Counted from the stretch's first letter, positions 40,481-54,100 are shown. The stretch is 64,000 bases of DNA from Forficula auricularia (GCA_024734495.1 JALMQS010000085.1:23875077-23939076), one strand, 5' to 3'. Translations and numbers: made by a program. The notes: generated by a model not told the origin, from the letters alone.

Positions 40481-42788
40481 ATTTTAAAATAAATTAGTCT
40501 TTTCGAATATTCTCAAACTCAATTTATATAAAATATACCACTACAGCACTGGATGTGATAAAAAGGGCTCAAGACTCCGAAAACAAATATTATCTTATGA
40601 GTATTGAATAAATAATTCTAATTATTAAATTATAAAAAGCAATAACACAAGTTTATTTAAAAAGACGGCAGATATTCTCACACTAAAGTGAAGATTGACA
40701 TTTTTAAATTCTTCTTTGATGCCTGCCTATCTTCGAAAGAAGAGATATTGAGATCAAACCATGAAATATATATATTCTAAATATTCTTCTTGCAACTGAT
40801 CTTTTTCGTGTAAATATCTATTTTTTTTTATAAGCCCAAGTTCTGATCTCATTTGTGTTAAAACATCACTCGGCCTAAACACAGGCTTTTTTTATTTTAC
40901 AGAGAAGAAAGTTAGCATAAAAGTTATATATATATATTTTTTATTTTTTTAAAATTTAATGGCAATCAGTTTTTTATGTTAATATCCCTATTTTCGACTC
41001 ACGCTTATCTTTGGTTAATTAGTTATTATTTATTAATACTTTTGTAATTACAAGCTTTTATTTAACTTGCAAAGTTCGTATGATGTTTTTTTTCTGGTTC
41101 TAAATTTGTTTCCAAATTTCAACTCACTTTTTATTATCCGATCGAGCTGAAATTTTCCATACATATTAAGTTCCCGAGACAATAAATAATGTGATTCAAA
41201 AACCAACCTCCCAAAATGGAGAGGAGGACAAAAATGCAAATTTTAAGCCTTGGGACTTACCTGAACCAAATTTTCTACTCTTACTATAATCTGTGAACGC
41301 CTAGAAGAGTAGAAATTTAAAAACCCACCACCCAAAATGAGGGAAAGGGTCAAAAATAAAAATTCTAAGCTACCTACATAAACCAAATTTTGTACACATA
41401 CTATGTGGGCTTCTAGAAAACTAGAAATGCAAAAATCAACTACCCAAAACAATGTTTGTCTATTTTTTATCTTTTCATAAAATTCCTACACTACCTACCT
41501 ATGAATAAATTTGATGCAGCTTTTAATTGTGACCAACATTTATTTTATATTTACCCTTTTATTTTAAATTGAATACAAAAAATCTATAGGTAAATGAATA
41601 TTTTATCATTGTATTTACTATATTACAATAATCGAAAACAATAATAAAATACAGACACCCGGTCTAGAAGATATTTAATATAAAAATTTTTAAAGTCTAG
41701 TATAAAAAGGAGCATTTCAAGGGAGGCGATCGATAAGAGTCACGAAACGCCTATCACGTGACACCGGATTCAGTCGAAATCCCGGATGCTGAGGCAACAT
41801 TCATCTCAAAAATTGGTTCCAGTAAGTTAATTGTAAATAAATTGATTATATTTATTGATGAATAAAATTTAGAAAAATAACTTCGACTCTTTTGACATCC
41901 AAACGACATTCATTTGTTTGAAATAATTAAGTGAATCTATTAGATACATTTATATATTTTACATACACGACACCCGCCTCCACGATATATATATATAAAT
42001 ATATATTTTCAATCTATTACTTATATTATCTATAAGGACCTGTCCTTGACTCGAGAGAATCCTCGAAACAGCATTTCCTTGCCACCTAGAATACAATCCA
42101 AAAACGCATGATTTAATTAGTAGTCGCTCGGTGCGCTGGTCCATTATAGAAAGTATTTTCGTTTTTCCCCTTTTTATAGTTATTAAGTATCAACGACCTA
42201 TACATATTCAAAGCACCTATTGCCATACGAATCCCGCATGTAGCGCGGATTATTCTAAGTCGAGTGACAGCCTTCAGACACTGTATGCTATTTGTATTTT
42301 CACAGCCTTTCCAGTCCCAGTCGTATAACGTGTATGGTGTTCCGATAAAATTTCAGGATAGCAAAGAAAGATATTGAAGGTGGCGACCCTCTATCTTAAG
42401 TAGAAAGCCAACAGCTAAAAAATATGTTAATAAGGTTCTGGATCAAATTCTATATAATTTTCATCAAATAATAATAATAATAATAATAAATAGGGTGTGA
42501 GTCTATTCTAGGAATAATAGACCATAGAAGTATAACTTCGAAAGTTAATTTCCCTGTGTTGGAAATCAGAGCGAAATTTCCAAACATTTTTTTTAATTCT
42601 TAATTTGATAATTTCCTCCGAAAATTTAAATTTGGAGAAAAATATTCTAATCAGACTTTGACGTCAAATAAATTATTTTATCCCTTTTAACAAACCTTTG
42701 AAGATATTTTTTATTTTTTTTAAGTTTATTAATTAATCAGAAGGTATATTATAATGTTTGTCTGAATGTCATTTCGGCTGTTGAGATG
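40481..42788. repeat. Intergenic, dispersed repeats
   Basis: About 41220-41460 holds tandem-like copies of the dispersed repeat with aaccaaattttctac/aaccaaattttgtac, ctagaagagtagaaat and cacccaaaatg. 41690-42370 is somewhat GC-richer, ends in ggtggcgaccctctatctta and could be LTR-like, but I cannot find paired LTRs. A short (AATAAT)n is at about 42466-42490. Confidence 0.4.
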
Positions 42789-43430
42789 TTATTTTATGGA
42801 ATTATCTAGAAGCGGAGTCCAGGGGGTAGTTGAGATTGGGGAGTAGTGTCTTGAGTGCGCTGTTGAGCGTTCCATCATCCCATTGGGAAGCTGGGTAATA
42901 TGATGAGGTTCTAATATGTTTGATGCCGAGGGATTTGGTGAGTTGATTGAACAGAGTGCTTTGGAATTGTTTCCCTCTGTCGGTTTGGAGTTCCATATCT
43001 TGAAATTCAATTATTTAGAATGACTTCTGCGATTGTTTCTGTTGTTATGTCTTTTGTGGCTATAGCTTCGGGCCATCGGGAAAATCGGTCAATAATTGTG
43101 ACAAAATATCTATATCTTTGGCAGTTATTGAGTGGGCCAACAATATCGATATTTAGCTGTGTGAATCTTGACTTGGTTTCAGGATATTTTTCAATGGTGA
43201 TAGTTGTATGTTTCCAGACTTTTACACGTTGGCAGGCTATGCATGTTTTGGTAAAATTTGTGATGTCTTTTTTCATGGATGGTCAGACGAATCGTTGAAT
43301 GATTAGGTTGATTGATCCTTTTAATCCTGGGTGTGCCAGATTGTGAATTGAGTCGAGTGTTATTTTTCTGAGTGCCTCTGGAATAAATGACCGAAGTCTT
43401 CCAGGAACTCCAGCATTAGTATAGATATAG
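42789..43430 (-). pseudogene. Gypsy/Ty3-type LTR-retrotransposon integrase fragment (broken)
   Basis: The minus strand shows the HHCC zinc-binding region (H-x3-H near 43340; then a stop; CIACQRVK near 43240) and part of the integrase core with LNIDIVGPL and FVTIIDRFSRWPEAI. A stop at 43007 breaks the frame. The second core block (TDRGKQF) continues in another frame to about 42789. No LTRs, protease or RT were recognised nearby. It is a dead relic. Gypsy-like integrases insert element cDNA. Confidence 0.8.
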
Positions 43431-44799
43431 ATGGAAGAAAGCTTTCAAATCACTCGAATAAGTTCGTTATGAGCCAAAGGCAGATGATTTGGCAAGAAGA
43501 AGATGAATTATTAAAAACATGCAATCAAACAGCTAGTTCCAAATATATTAAGTTTTAGAAAAAAAAGAATTTCTTGCCACCGAGCGTATTTCTTCATTTA
43601 ATAAGTTATCTTTCAATGAAATATTTAATAAGAATAATAATATTTAATATATATATGAAATAGTGAAATTCTTTCTAAGAGAAAAAAAGACCGCATTACA
43701 CAGCCTAATTGTTATATTAGAAAATAAAATCGAAATAAAATATTATTATTATCAATATACCATATATTTCAAATCAAACCTTGCTCACAAGTTGTTTATA
43801 TGGTAAATGCTTTGTGACAATTGAAAGGCTAACACAGAGCGCCCTCGTACTCTCTAATTATTAAGTTACTATATAAATCCCAGTTAGCTCAGGCCTCAGA
43901 CCCTCAGTCGGGACTGCGAAACAAATAGGGAGGACCTCACACCATATTACTTCTAAGAAATATTATTATTATGAAGACAAAAGCAAAAATTTAATCTTAT
44001 AAAATTAAGGTAAAGTAATTTTATTTTATTTTTATTAGGATACCAATGAATTTATTATAATCGAGAAAATTATTTAAGATGCTACATCATCGGTCAGTAC
44101 GAATATTTTCGCTATATGTGAAAAATTATTACTTTTGTTTTTATGGTATATCCCAATTTAGTATTTTAATATATTTGTTATATATGCATTTATTCTAATA
44201 ATAATAATAATTCTAATAATAATATTCATTTATTCTAATAATAATACATAATAAATATAACGAATTGGGATCTTGATTTACAATTGAATAAAAATTTATA
44301 TAAAAGGAACTTTCATTAAAAATCGAAGTTATTAATAATTGAAAGCATGTTTTGGTCTTGGTTTGTAATTAATTTCTTAAATAGCTATCGAAAATCTCAC
44401 CAATTTTTAATAATAAAAAAATTCTATATTTTTTTTAACAATACTGAAGGGAGAAGTTCTAGTTACTTTAATCTACTACTTAACTTGATATACTTAAATA
44501 TTGCAAAGGATTCAAAAATTCAAAATCAAGCTTTCATTAGAAATTTCCATTTTAAATTCTAGCCATTACTCGGTGTATTTAAATAAACTGATCTGGCCAT
44601 CCACATGACTTTGCCTTTCACCTAGCTACTCTCTTATACTTAATATTTAATATAATAATTTATAATTATTTAAGAAAGAACCCACCCCCTAATTTTGGGC
44701 CCATTAGCAATTATTAATATCTCATTTTAATTATTAAAGAAGAAGAATTACGAAACTATTTTATTAGAAATATCAACTTTTTTGTTTGAAAATATCAAT
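43431..44799. other. Intergenic, no gene recognised
   Basis: AT-rich, with (TAA)n-like stretches around 44195-44250. At 43870-43930 there is tatataaatcccagtt followed by a C/T-rich start-like region, which might be an old LTR promoter, but no second copy was found. Nothing else supported. Confidence 0.35.
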
Positions 44800-46430
44800 T
44801 TCACATAGTGAGTCATTTCCATAAGGTCGTATAGGATGCATATGCGAAATTTCCTACATCGATTAAAGTGTCGAGGACTTATATTGATAGTTCTATTTTT
44901 TGAACCCCCAATTTTGGTCCCCGAAAAAAATAATAACTCTCTTTTTTATTATAGGTTCATTTTATGATATATATCATTTTTTCTTCGTTTTTAGTTTGAA
45001 AATGTTATAATTTTAATTTTTTAAACGCCCCCACCCTTCCATAATTTTTGTTACGATTTCAACAAAAATCTAATCAGCTCGTAATCTCAATGTATCAAAC
45101 AAAACTACATTTGAAATTTCGTTTGGATATTCACACCAGATTTTGAGCTAGAACACACACAAAATTTGGTAACCTACCTCCTAATGTACAAACAGACATT
45201 TTGAGAAAATAATTAATATCTCGTAAAACATAATTTTTTCGATGTTTAGTCATTAGAGCTTTTTTGTAGACTAAAAAGCCATGGTTTTGCTCAATTTTTT
45301 TTATCAAAATGCTTTCAGCGGTTTTTGAAATATTTCGAAAAAACGAAGCAAAACAAAAACAATTACTTCATGCACGATACAATACTTGACCATACCCTGT
45401 ATGATAAAGCAAAAAAAAAAGATCTCAAAAACGATAAACCTTAAGGAAAAGCAATTTCTAGCTTAAACTATTGGATTGATAATAAATGTGACCATGTTTT
45501 ACGATGTACGGTCTGGAGGTAGCATACTTAGGGCCGGTTTTATGTCGCAAAGTAAATGCTTTTTACAAGTGACAAAGGGTAGCTGGTAAATGGAGGGACT
45601 GGGATGAAAGTGCCTGTCATCTGATTGGCCATCCCACTCCCTCCATTTACCATCTTCCCTTTGTCACTGTAAAAAGCATTTACTTTGCGACATACAACCG
45701 GCCCTAAGGAATTCACACATTTTTTTCTACATATGTTCAATTGTGTTTGAAAATGTCTGAAAAGTGAAGAAAAGCCATATTCAACCAAAATTGATTTTTT
45801 GTCTGGATTTCCAACTCAAGAATGAGAAGCCGTAGAAAGTTCGTCCTGGTGCCAAAATGTTTGTATTTATATAATGTGTAAAACTGATTAGATTTCGGGC
45901 ATCTAGCTATTGAACTTCGGGTTCAAAAATGCAGAAAATATAATTTTTTCGAAATGTTTTTTTTTTTAATATCTCAAAAAAAGCAGAAACTATTTTGTTA
46001 AAAAAATTAAATGAAACCATGGCGTTTTGCTCTACAAAAAAGCCCCAATGAGAAAACATCGAAAAATTATATTTTAAGAGATATTAATGATTTGTCTGTT
46101 AGTACGTTTACCAAATTTTGTGTAAGCTCTAGCTCAAAAACTAGTGTGAATATCAAAACGAAATAACACACAAAAATGATTTATATTGAGATAAAGATCT
46201 GATTAGATTTTGGTTGACAACGAACCAAAAATTAAGGGGGGGGGGAAGCTCTTAAAAAATTAAAATTATAAAATTGTTGGGAGCTTCAAAAAATAGATCT
46301 ATCAATATAACTTTAAGACCGTTTGATGGATTTGCACAAAATTTCGCATATGCACCCTATAATAATATGTTCTTATGAAAATGACTCCCTATGTAAAGTT
46401 AATAGTGATTTAAAAAATGGGGGGGGGCGA
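44800..46430. repeat. 1.6-kb inverted repeat
   Basis: Left arm about 44800-45400 and right arm about 45880-46430 match as reverse complements in long blocks: gagtcatttccataag, gcatatgcgaaatt, aatctaatcagctc, cacacaaaat, aattttttcgatgttt and agccatggttttgctc. Divergence is moderate, so it is older than the palindromes near 28.5 and 30 kb. The centre contains an inserted MITE. Confidence 0.75.
45531..45704. mobile_element. 174-bp palindromic MITE, TA target site
   Basis: Inverted arms of about 75 bp (gggccggttttatgtcgcaa at the left; its near complement ending ccggccc at 45704) with a 25-bp loop. TA flanks both ends (45529-45530, 45705-45706). It lies at the centre of the 44800-46430 inverted repeat. 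Confidence 0.85.
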
Positions 46431-48573
46431 ATTTAAAATAATAAAATTTCCATAAAAAAAATCTAAAAAGCTGATATTTACAATATAACAGGAGAGATGG
46501 CAACTTAGAGAGATGACTGTGGACACAAAAGAGTTTCTCATTTATAAAAAGACTAGTTACAAAGCCCGCCTTCGACAGGCCTCTTACTATCCACTGAGTT
46601 TCGCCCCCTGGACCCCGTCCCCTGACTTTAATCCCCTTCATTCCACCAACCCTATAAATGCCCTCTAGTCTCTCCCCTCCCGCCAACTCTGTTCAACCTC
46701 CGAGAACAGGAAAGAACACAATATAAATATGCTCCCTCAAAGACTCGAGATCTTTTAAAAACTATTGAAAATTTCTAAAAATATTAGTTTTACTTTGCCT
46801 CCTAATTATGTAGGCCTTAATATCGTGTTTCAACTTTTTGTCAAATCCGTTCCAGCCTTTTACGAGAAATTTCAAAAAAACTAAACAAAAACATGATTTT
46901 ATCTCTGTTCGATTAAAATAATTCCTTATATTAATAGAATGACGGTTGCTATAGGAAAGTACATTTTTTATATTACTTTATATTTATCTTATTTAATAAA
47001 GTTCAAATTAACTTTTATGAACTTTGATTTACATTGTTCGTGTCATTAATTTAAAACAATTTGCCCTGGATAAAATAAACGAATTTGAGTGAAATGAATG
47101 AATAGATTCATCCATAATAAGAGTCATCTTCCAATTCTTATTCCGTGTGTAGCTCAAAGAAAACAAGGCCAATCTCAAAGCTAATCCCAGCCAAACTCGG
47201 ATAAATTGCTGCTATTTAACTATTATTAGGGGCGCCTGTAATCGCAGCTAGTAATTTAAAGACGCCTTGAAACAATTCATGATTTAAATAATGATCTTTT
47301 TTAAGAATTAACCAGATAATAAATAAAAATGAATGTGTTATATATTTATATATTTTTATTTCCAAATTAAAATTTACATATATATATAATATTATATTAG
47401 AATTGTCGTTAAAAATTAAATTTTTTCCGACACCCTCTAAAAAGCTTCCTTTTGTTGAAAAAACGCGTGGTATTTTTTTTTTTTTTTTTTATTATTAAAA
47501 ACAACACGTGCCGCAAGACGATCTAAGTTCGTTTCAAAAACTTTATAATACATTAAGAAGATATTTCCAAAAAACTTATTTTTGGCGTATTCTCCAAAAT
47601 GAATGAGCTTCATGAAGTAGTAAGAAGGTATAAAATTTGAAACTTTCATTAGAACTCTTAAATACAAAACACATTCAAAATTCAGAACTGCCGGAACTTT
47701 TGCAAGCTAAAGCCCTTTATAATTCGGATATTTTATTTTGAGCAAGACGAATACGAATACAGTAAATTAAGTTCACATTTTATATAGCAATAACAAAACA
47801 CATTTTTGAAATAACCAGAACTTTAATAAATTATGGATTTGCGCTCCAGATATTTTTTTTAGGAACTCATATTCCATTTTGAAGGCAACTTTTTCCAAAT
47901 TTTTCGAATTCCTATTGGTAAAGGGAGAATTTTTATTTCAAATAAACATTTCAGATTGTTTTTGATAAAAGAATTGTATACATATTGATAATATATGAGC
48001 CGTTTATTTTGAAAATGGCTTAACTCTATTTTTGAAAAAATATGTTAATGTCAGTTTTAGTTAGACATAGATGTCTTCTTTTCATATTTATAATAGTGCT
48101 CTGGAACCTCGAGCGATGCTCGGTAACTTTTTGCCTCTAAATAGCTTAAGTTTTAAAATTCAAGGCTCTGCGACTTACCGAAGACGAGATATGAACGATT
48201 AAAACATTTATTTTGTGACATGACTAATTTACACCCCTTTATAACTCCTTTATTTCAATCGGATTAAAATCTATACTCGACTAATAACTCATGAGACTTG
48301 ATAAGTTCACCAATTTTTAGCGAAATCGTTAGAGCCGTTTTCGAGAAAGCGATTCTATATATATACAATTTTTGCTCGTTTAATAAGAGTAGATAGATAA
48401 GATAGTATCACACTCAATGGAATACAATATCCTCATGAATTCGTCAAAATTAATATATCAAACCAGTGGCGCAACCAGGATTTTGTCCTGGAGGGGGCTA
48501 CTAACACACACACACACACACATATATATCAGTGACATGCGGTCTATGGATGCTGTGGATGCGACGCATCCCT
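46431..48573. other. Intergenic, no gene recognised
   Basis: AT-rich sequence with a T-run at 47467-47490, a (CA)n run at 48503-48522 and a short TATATA run. Small ORFs are without recognisable similarity. Around 48470-48500 the sequence agtggcgcaaccaggatttt looks like a transposon edge. Nothing further can be supported. Confidence 0.4.
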
Positions 48574-48818
48574 AAAATTTCAGACATTTAGAATATTTTC
48601 ATAAATATATAAGGTCGACTTCAAAATTTCAGACATTTAGAATATTTTTATAAATATATAAGGTCGACTTCAAAATTTCAGACATTTAGAATATTTTCAT
48701 AAATATATAAGGTCGACTTCAAAATTTCAGACATTTAGAATATTTTTATAAATATATAAGGTCGACTTCAAAATTTCAGACATTTAGAATATTTTCATAA
48801 ATATATAAAGTCGACTTC
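48574..48818. repeat. Five-copy 49-bp minisatellite
   Basis: Units of exactly 49 bp begin at 48574, 48623, 48672, 48721 and 48770 (aaaatttcagacatttagaa ... aaggtcgacttc). They are nearly identical. One position alternates attttcat / atttttat in successive units, giving a 98-bp higher-order period. The last unit is slightly diverged. Confidence 0.97.
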
Positions 48819-49085
48819 CAAATTTGAGGAGGATCTTTAAATTTTCAAATTATTATCAGTTATTTCAAATATTTTTATAAAAAATAATTTTTGTTTTAAA
48901 AAGTATGTTGGTTCTCTCGAAGTGAAATAAAATTGTTGCATAGTTTCAAGGGGCAATTAAATTGAATGATTTTTCCGCAAAGAGTGCGGATAAAACTGAA
49001 CTTCCAGCCTGGTATACATTTCAGTTCAAGCATGTCAAAGACAATTCTAGACGAGTTTTAGTCGAAAAAAAATCGTTCTATAGTT

Positions 49086-49245
49086 TGTAAGGAATTTGGT
49101 GTTGGTACTAGGTGAAACATTTTTTAAAATTATTGATAAAAAATACTTAGTAGTTTTCACATTAAGATATAAAAAATAAATTCGTTTTATTTTTTATATC
49201 TTAATGTGAAACCTACCAAGTATTTTTTATCCAATAATTTTAAAA
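49086..49245. repeat. Palindrome with dispersed-repeat edge
   Basis: Arms about 49117-49170 and 49178-49243 are reverse complements (aagatataaaaaataaa, cacattaagatat, ataaaaaatactt). The left edge (ggaatttggtgttggtact) is shared with 8690-8745. Confidence 0.75.
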
Positions 49246-50389
49246 ATTGTTCTCGCTGAGGAACAAAAAAAGGAATAAATAAAGATGAGAATCCATTTCT
49301 AAGAACTCTCAATATGTAAGATCGGAAATAACTAAGAGTGCTATAGACAAGTCATACTTGCTTATAGCAATAGGATTAGGAGAAATTTAAGATTTTCTTA
49401 TTAGACAGACTGATTCATTGTGGAAGATGGTCGATTTCCATCTCAGGGACTGTGGAGTTTAATTCAAAAGATTTAATTTTTAGCTCCTACCCTTACTCAC
49501 ACAAAGCAGTATCCGTTTGAGGCGAAGGTCCTAAAATATATTTTTTAAAAATCTAATGTTAAATTTGAAAAATATCGAAAATGATGCCGTATTTTCGGGA
49601 CACCCTCTCAAATTATGAGGTTGGGTAGAATAATAATTCATACAAAAGTTCAGATCGATCGGACTACCCTTTGACGTGGCTCATCTAATTTGAAAATGTG
49701 AAATTTTAAGAATTTCGCTCTATTCGGCTACCATATTTTGTTATACGTCGTTAAATTGAAACAAAGAATAAAAACATCGATGACAATGAAATTAGTAAAC
49801 ATTATTTTGTGAAATATCGCCTCTACCTTTGTCATTCAGTCATTATTAAAACACATCATAGAGAAAAAGAAAAAAAAATCAAGTGAATTCTATACGATGG
49901 CCGCTTTGCCTACCTCTTAGGCGTACATCGAGAAAATTTGAAAATGTTGCTATTCTACGCTATTATATCATTAAAAATATATTAATCATATATTTATATT
50001 AATAATATATTGCTGAATTTGCATATATTGAAACATCTAATTGACTTGGGCAGTAAATTTTCTATCTTCTAAAGATGAGATGATAACCCGAAATATATGG
50101 TATATCGTGAAAACTCTTAAAATATATTTCTTATATTTATATGAAATCTACTTACTATTTTAATTTACTTTTTTTAAATGTTTTACTTAAAACTGACACA
50201 ATTTCTTGAAAAATAAAAGTTATTGTTAAGAATTTTTTAAAAATTTAATCGATTCCATTTTATTGTGTTTTATTCCAATACTCCCAATGTTGATTTTTCG
50301 TGATTTAGTGAATAAAGAATAATTTATTTAGCTGTTTGTATAAAATTTCAAAAAAAATTATAATATTTAATTTTAGAAGAAACTGTAGA
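49246..50389. other. Intergenic, no gene recognised
   Basis: AT-rich sequence between the palindrome and the broken ORF copy. At 50070-50100 the words aaagatgagatgataacccgaaatatat resemble a mutated hammerhead core, but the core base G is missing. Confidence 0.35.
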
Positions 50390-50835
50390 AATGCAGTCGT
50401 CAGTCATCAACATCCCCTGAAGAAGAGAGACAGAACCCAGATGAAGAAGCCAGTATTGTATTCGAGGTTGAACCTGGCCCAAGTAACTAAAAAAGTAGAC
50501 GTGCTCAAAAAGAACTGATTACTTCAAAACTTGTAGCGACCCTCGAAAATTGCAAAGTGATTGACCTTGATCCTGTTCGAATTATAGCAGCAACTTCTGA
50601 AGCTCTTGGGCATGATTTAAACGATTTTATAATAAATCGATCGTCAATAAGAGGTTATGCAATACGTTTTCGAAAAGAACTGGCTGGAAAATTGTTTTCA
50701 GCGTTTAAAGGCTGCGATCTCGGTATACTGACTGTTCATTGGGACGGAAAGCTTTTACCAGATTTAATTAGAAAGGGAAAAGTTGACAGGTTACCAGTTT
50801 TAATAACGTACGCTGGAAATGAAAAAATCCTCTGA
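50390..50835 (+). pseudogene. Broken copy of an unidentified insect repetitive-ORF family
   Basis: One frame reads RQSSTSPEEERQNPDEEASI, then VFEVEPGPSN, a TAA stop at about 50489, then KSRRAQKELITSKLVATLEN and on to a stop at 50833-50835. It includes VRIIAATSEALGHDLNDFII, NRSSIRGYAIRFRKEL, TVHWDGKLLPDL and VDRLPVLITYAG. From memory, proteins with an INRSSI...HWDGKLLP...RLPVLIS pattern are common, multi-copy and uncharacterised in invertebrate genomes, but I cannot name a function. The single internal stop and the early C-terminal end suggest a recent truncated copy. An exon structure of a live gene is not excluded. Confidence 0.5.
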
Positions 50836-51103
50836 ATTCTGATTTTGTTGTATTAATAAAATATGATGGCTGGAAGGCTAAGGATTAAAAACAACAACAA
50901 TTAAATACGATATTTATAAAAAAATATTAAAAATGTGTGTACAAAATGTAACAATTTATTTCTTATTAAACTGTATAAAAAATATTACATAATAAAAAAT
51001 ATGTATTGTTATTTCCTTTTAGGCACAGATGATATTTATTTACTTTATTTTTTTTTATTTATCAATTAAAATTGAATTTATAACAGAAATGTATTTTTCA
51101 GCT

Positions 51104-54100
51104 ATGTCAAAAGAACTATGGGGTCGGAACAAAGACCAAGGAGATGAGGATGATACGTTCATTGAATTTAGTGCACGGGCGCAAAGACCAGAGCATACGA
51201 CGCCTAAGACTATGAAATCAGTCCCTGAAAATGAAATTCTTCAGACATCATCAGATAAGGATCCCGAGATTGTTAACACAACACGAGGAGGCTGGGGAAA
51301 TAAGTTAGATTTTCTATTTAGTTGCATTAGTGTCTCTGTAGGTCTGGGAAATGTATGGCGATTTCCTTATTTGTGCTACAAGAATGGAGGAGGTTAGTAT
51401 TTTTTCAATTAGTATACAAATACCAATTTTTCAATGGATATATTCATTCCCTGAAGTGGAGGGGGAGGGAAAGAAAATTTTGAATAATTTCAATGATATA
51501 ATTTAGCGACTTTTCTCTATTTAAAGAAATACTTTATTTATAAAAAGAATTTAGTTTTTAAGTTCTTGATTTCTTGGATATTAGTAAAATATTTTTATAT
51601 TGCATTATTAGAGGGATCGTTCCCCCAGGAGTTGAACTAACAGGACAAAACACCTCTGACATGCATTGTATTTTTTGAAAAAATTCCATCTTATTTTCAA
51701 AAAGAGATACTCATTTTCTGCTTTAATTAAATGAAATAATTTATGTTTATTGAAACATGAATGAATTTAGGCTATCGCCCTGAAAAATTCTACCATTGCC
51801 CATGTTCGTAAATATATAGTTTATCGAGGCATTTTTGAAAATCTCTATAGAAAAAATAATATTTGTAAAATTTTTGCTGACCGTCAAGATCTTGAAAAAA
51901 AGAATAAATATTTTCTCACAATTATTTAAAGATGCCTCATAGTCGGTAAAAAAACACACGACTCATCCGACTCTGGCAAAATAAAATATTAGTCATTTTA
52001 TTTTAGTGGGGGGTGGGGGGCGGAGGGGTCCACGAATCCTTAAAAAAATAAATTATAAAAAAAATAGAAAAATATTTTAAATTTTAAAAAAATATAAAAT
52101 ACATTTTTTCTTTCATTTAAAAAAATAAACAAAAATAAATTAAATTTAAAATTTAATAAAATGGTTCTAAGAAACAAAAATATTTTCAATTAAATCTTCT
52201 TTCATAGTTGTCCTTAAATCAACTTTATATAGGTACTCCTCATTATTTTCAAAGTTAATCTTTCCACTGTTTGGGAGCCCAGATCTATAATAGCTGCATC
52301 GCGAATAAATAGAATTACCTGCTTCCACGTTCAATTTTGATAAACGGTTATAATTTTGTATTTCAATTAGCCATTTAAAAAATTTTGTTCAGATTTTATA
52401 TTTTCAATTTCTACTAAAGTTTAGTTTCTTGATTTATTAAACATCTTCGCTTTCACTTTGTGAATTTCTCAATTATCCAAATATGCTTCGAAATCAATCA
52501 TCATCATCATTTTCTAAGAAACAGCACTTAAGCTCCTTTTATTTGTAAAGCATTTGTTTAAAATGTACTTAATCCGACTCTGTTTCCACATCCCTGATTC
52601 TATTTTACTATATAATCCCCCATTTCATACTAAAAATAGAAAAATTCTACTACTATTAATATTTTTATAAGTTACTGCTTACTTTTTAAATGAAAAATCT
52701 TTAAGAAGTTATCAAAGATTATTTTTATTTTTAGGGGCATTTTTAGTTACCTATACGATAGCGATGATAACATGTGGGATTCCGCTATTCTTTCAGGAAG
52801 TTGCTGTTGGTCAATATTTAGGTACAGGAGGAATGACCCTGGTGGGTCAACTTTGTCCCATATTGCAAGGTAAGTTTAAAAATGAATGCTTCACTAGTCT
52901 ATATATCTTTTAATATATATATTTTTTATTTTAAGGTGTTGGATATGCTACCATGACCATCGTGTTTTTTCTTGATATTTATTATTGTGTGATTATTGCT
53001 TGGACAATATTTTATCTATTAGCCTCTTTTTCTCGAATGCCTGATCTTCCTTGGCAAAATTGCGGTAAATAAAGAAATGATTTTATTATTTTAAAGTATT
53101 AAATATATATTATAATTGATTTCAGGTAACTGGTGGAATACTGAACGTTGCTTTGATGGAGGTATACAAACTAACGACTCGAGTCAGTACTTTTATCGTA
53201 ATAATTCATTTAACCACACTACAACACCTGTCGAAGAATATTTTGAGTAAGATTTTTAACATCTGGTAAAGTTTTAAATTTAACCTTTATTAAACCATTT
53301 AAATGGACATCATTTTTAAATACCTAAATGTTTTTGAGTGTTATTACTAATATGTATAAAAGTTAAAAATGCTAAAGTTGAAAGGGAGGGGGATCAAAAA
53401 ATGAGAATTCTAGCGTTTTAAACCAAACTGAACCAAAATTTGTATACATAATCTGTTGATCCCCAGAAGACTAGAAACCACCACCCAGAAGGGGGGGGGG
53501 CTGCTCAAAGTTATCTGAAGAGGATTTCAAGAAAAATTCTGTTTTTTAATTTCTGGGTACGCTAGAACCAGTGGTCAGTAGCTTGTAGGTATATTAAAAG
53601 TTTTTCATAGACACATTTTTTTAATTTACAATATGATTTTAACTTAGCAAACGTGTTCTTCAAATTACTTCTGGAATTGAAGAACTCGGAGGTCTTCAAT
53701 GGGAACTGCTGGGATGTCTCGCTCTCGGATGGCTTCTCGTTTACTTTATAGTCTGCCGAGGTCTACATCAAAGTGGCAAGGTTCTTTGTTTTATCTTACA
53801 TTTTTATTTATACAAAAGTAAAATGGTTCCCTATTAGTTTCAAGTGGTAATTTTTCAAATAAAAGTAGAGTTATAAAAGATGAGACTGAATATATAAACC
53901 AACCCATGAGAGCAGCAGATTTCAATATACTATGGGTAAGCGATGCAATATCTTTGAATATCAACTTATAGCTTATTTATACTGTGTAGTTTGTAAACTA
54001 AAGAAAATACAAAGGATAAATTTACAAGTTGTATTGAGTTATTTTCTCCGAAATCAAAAATTGTAATAAGTATTAAAATTTTAATCAGTTGATTATTTTG

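Noticed and set aside
41690..42370. Possible gypsy LTR ending before ggtggcgaccc
   Set aside because: No second LTR copy, no TG...CA ends that pair, and the nearby integrase relic is on the other strand.
48574..48818. Regular direct repeats resembling a CRISPR array
   Set aside because: Units are contiguous with no unique spacers, and this is a eukaryotic genome. It is a minisatellite.
50070..50115. Sixth hammerhead-like core (aaagatgagatgataacccgaaatatat)
   Set aside because: The invariant G of CUGANGA is A here and no complementary stem I strands were found.
51029..51103. Upstream ATG extending the SLC6 N-terminus by 25 hydrophobic residues
   Set aside because: A strong TTTTTCAG acceptor lies immediately before the second ATG. 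The extension would read through intron-like T-rich sequence and is atypical for SLC6 N-termini.
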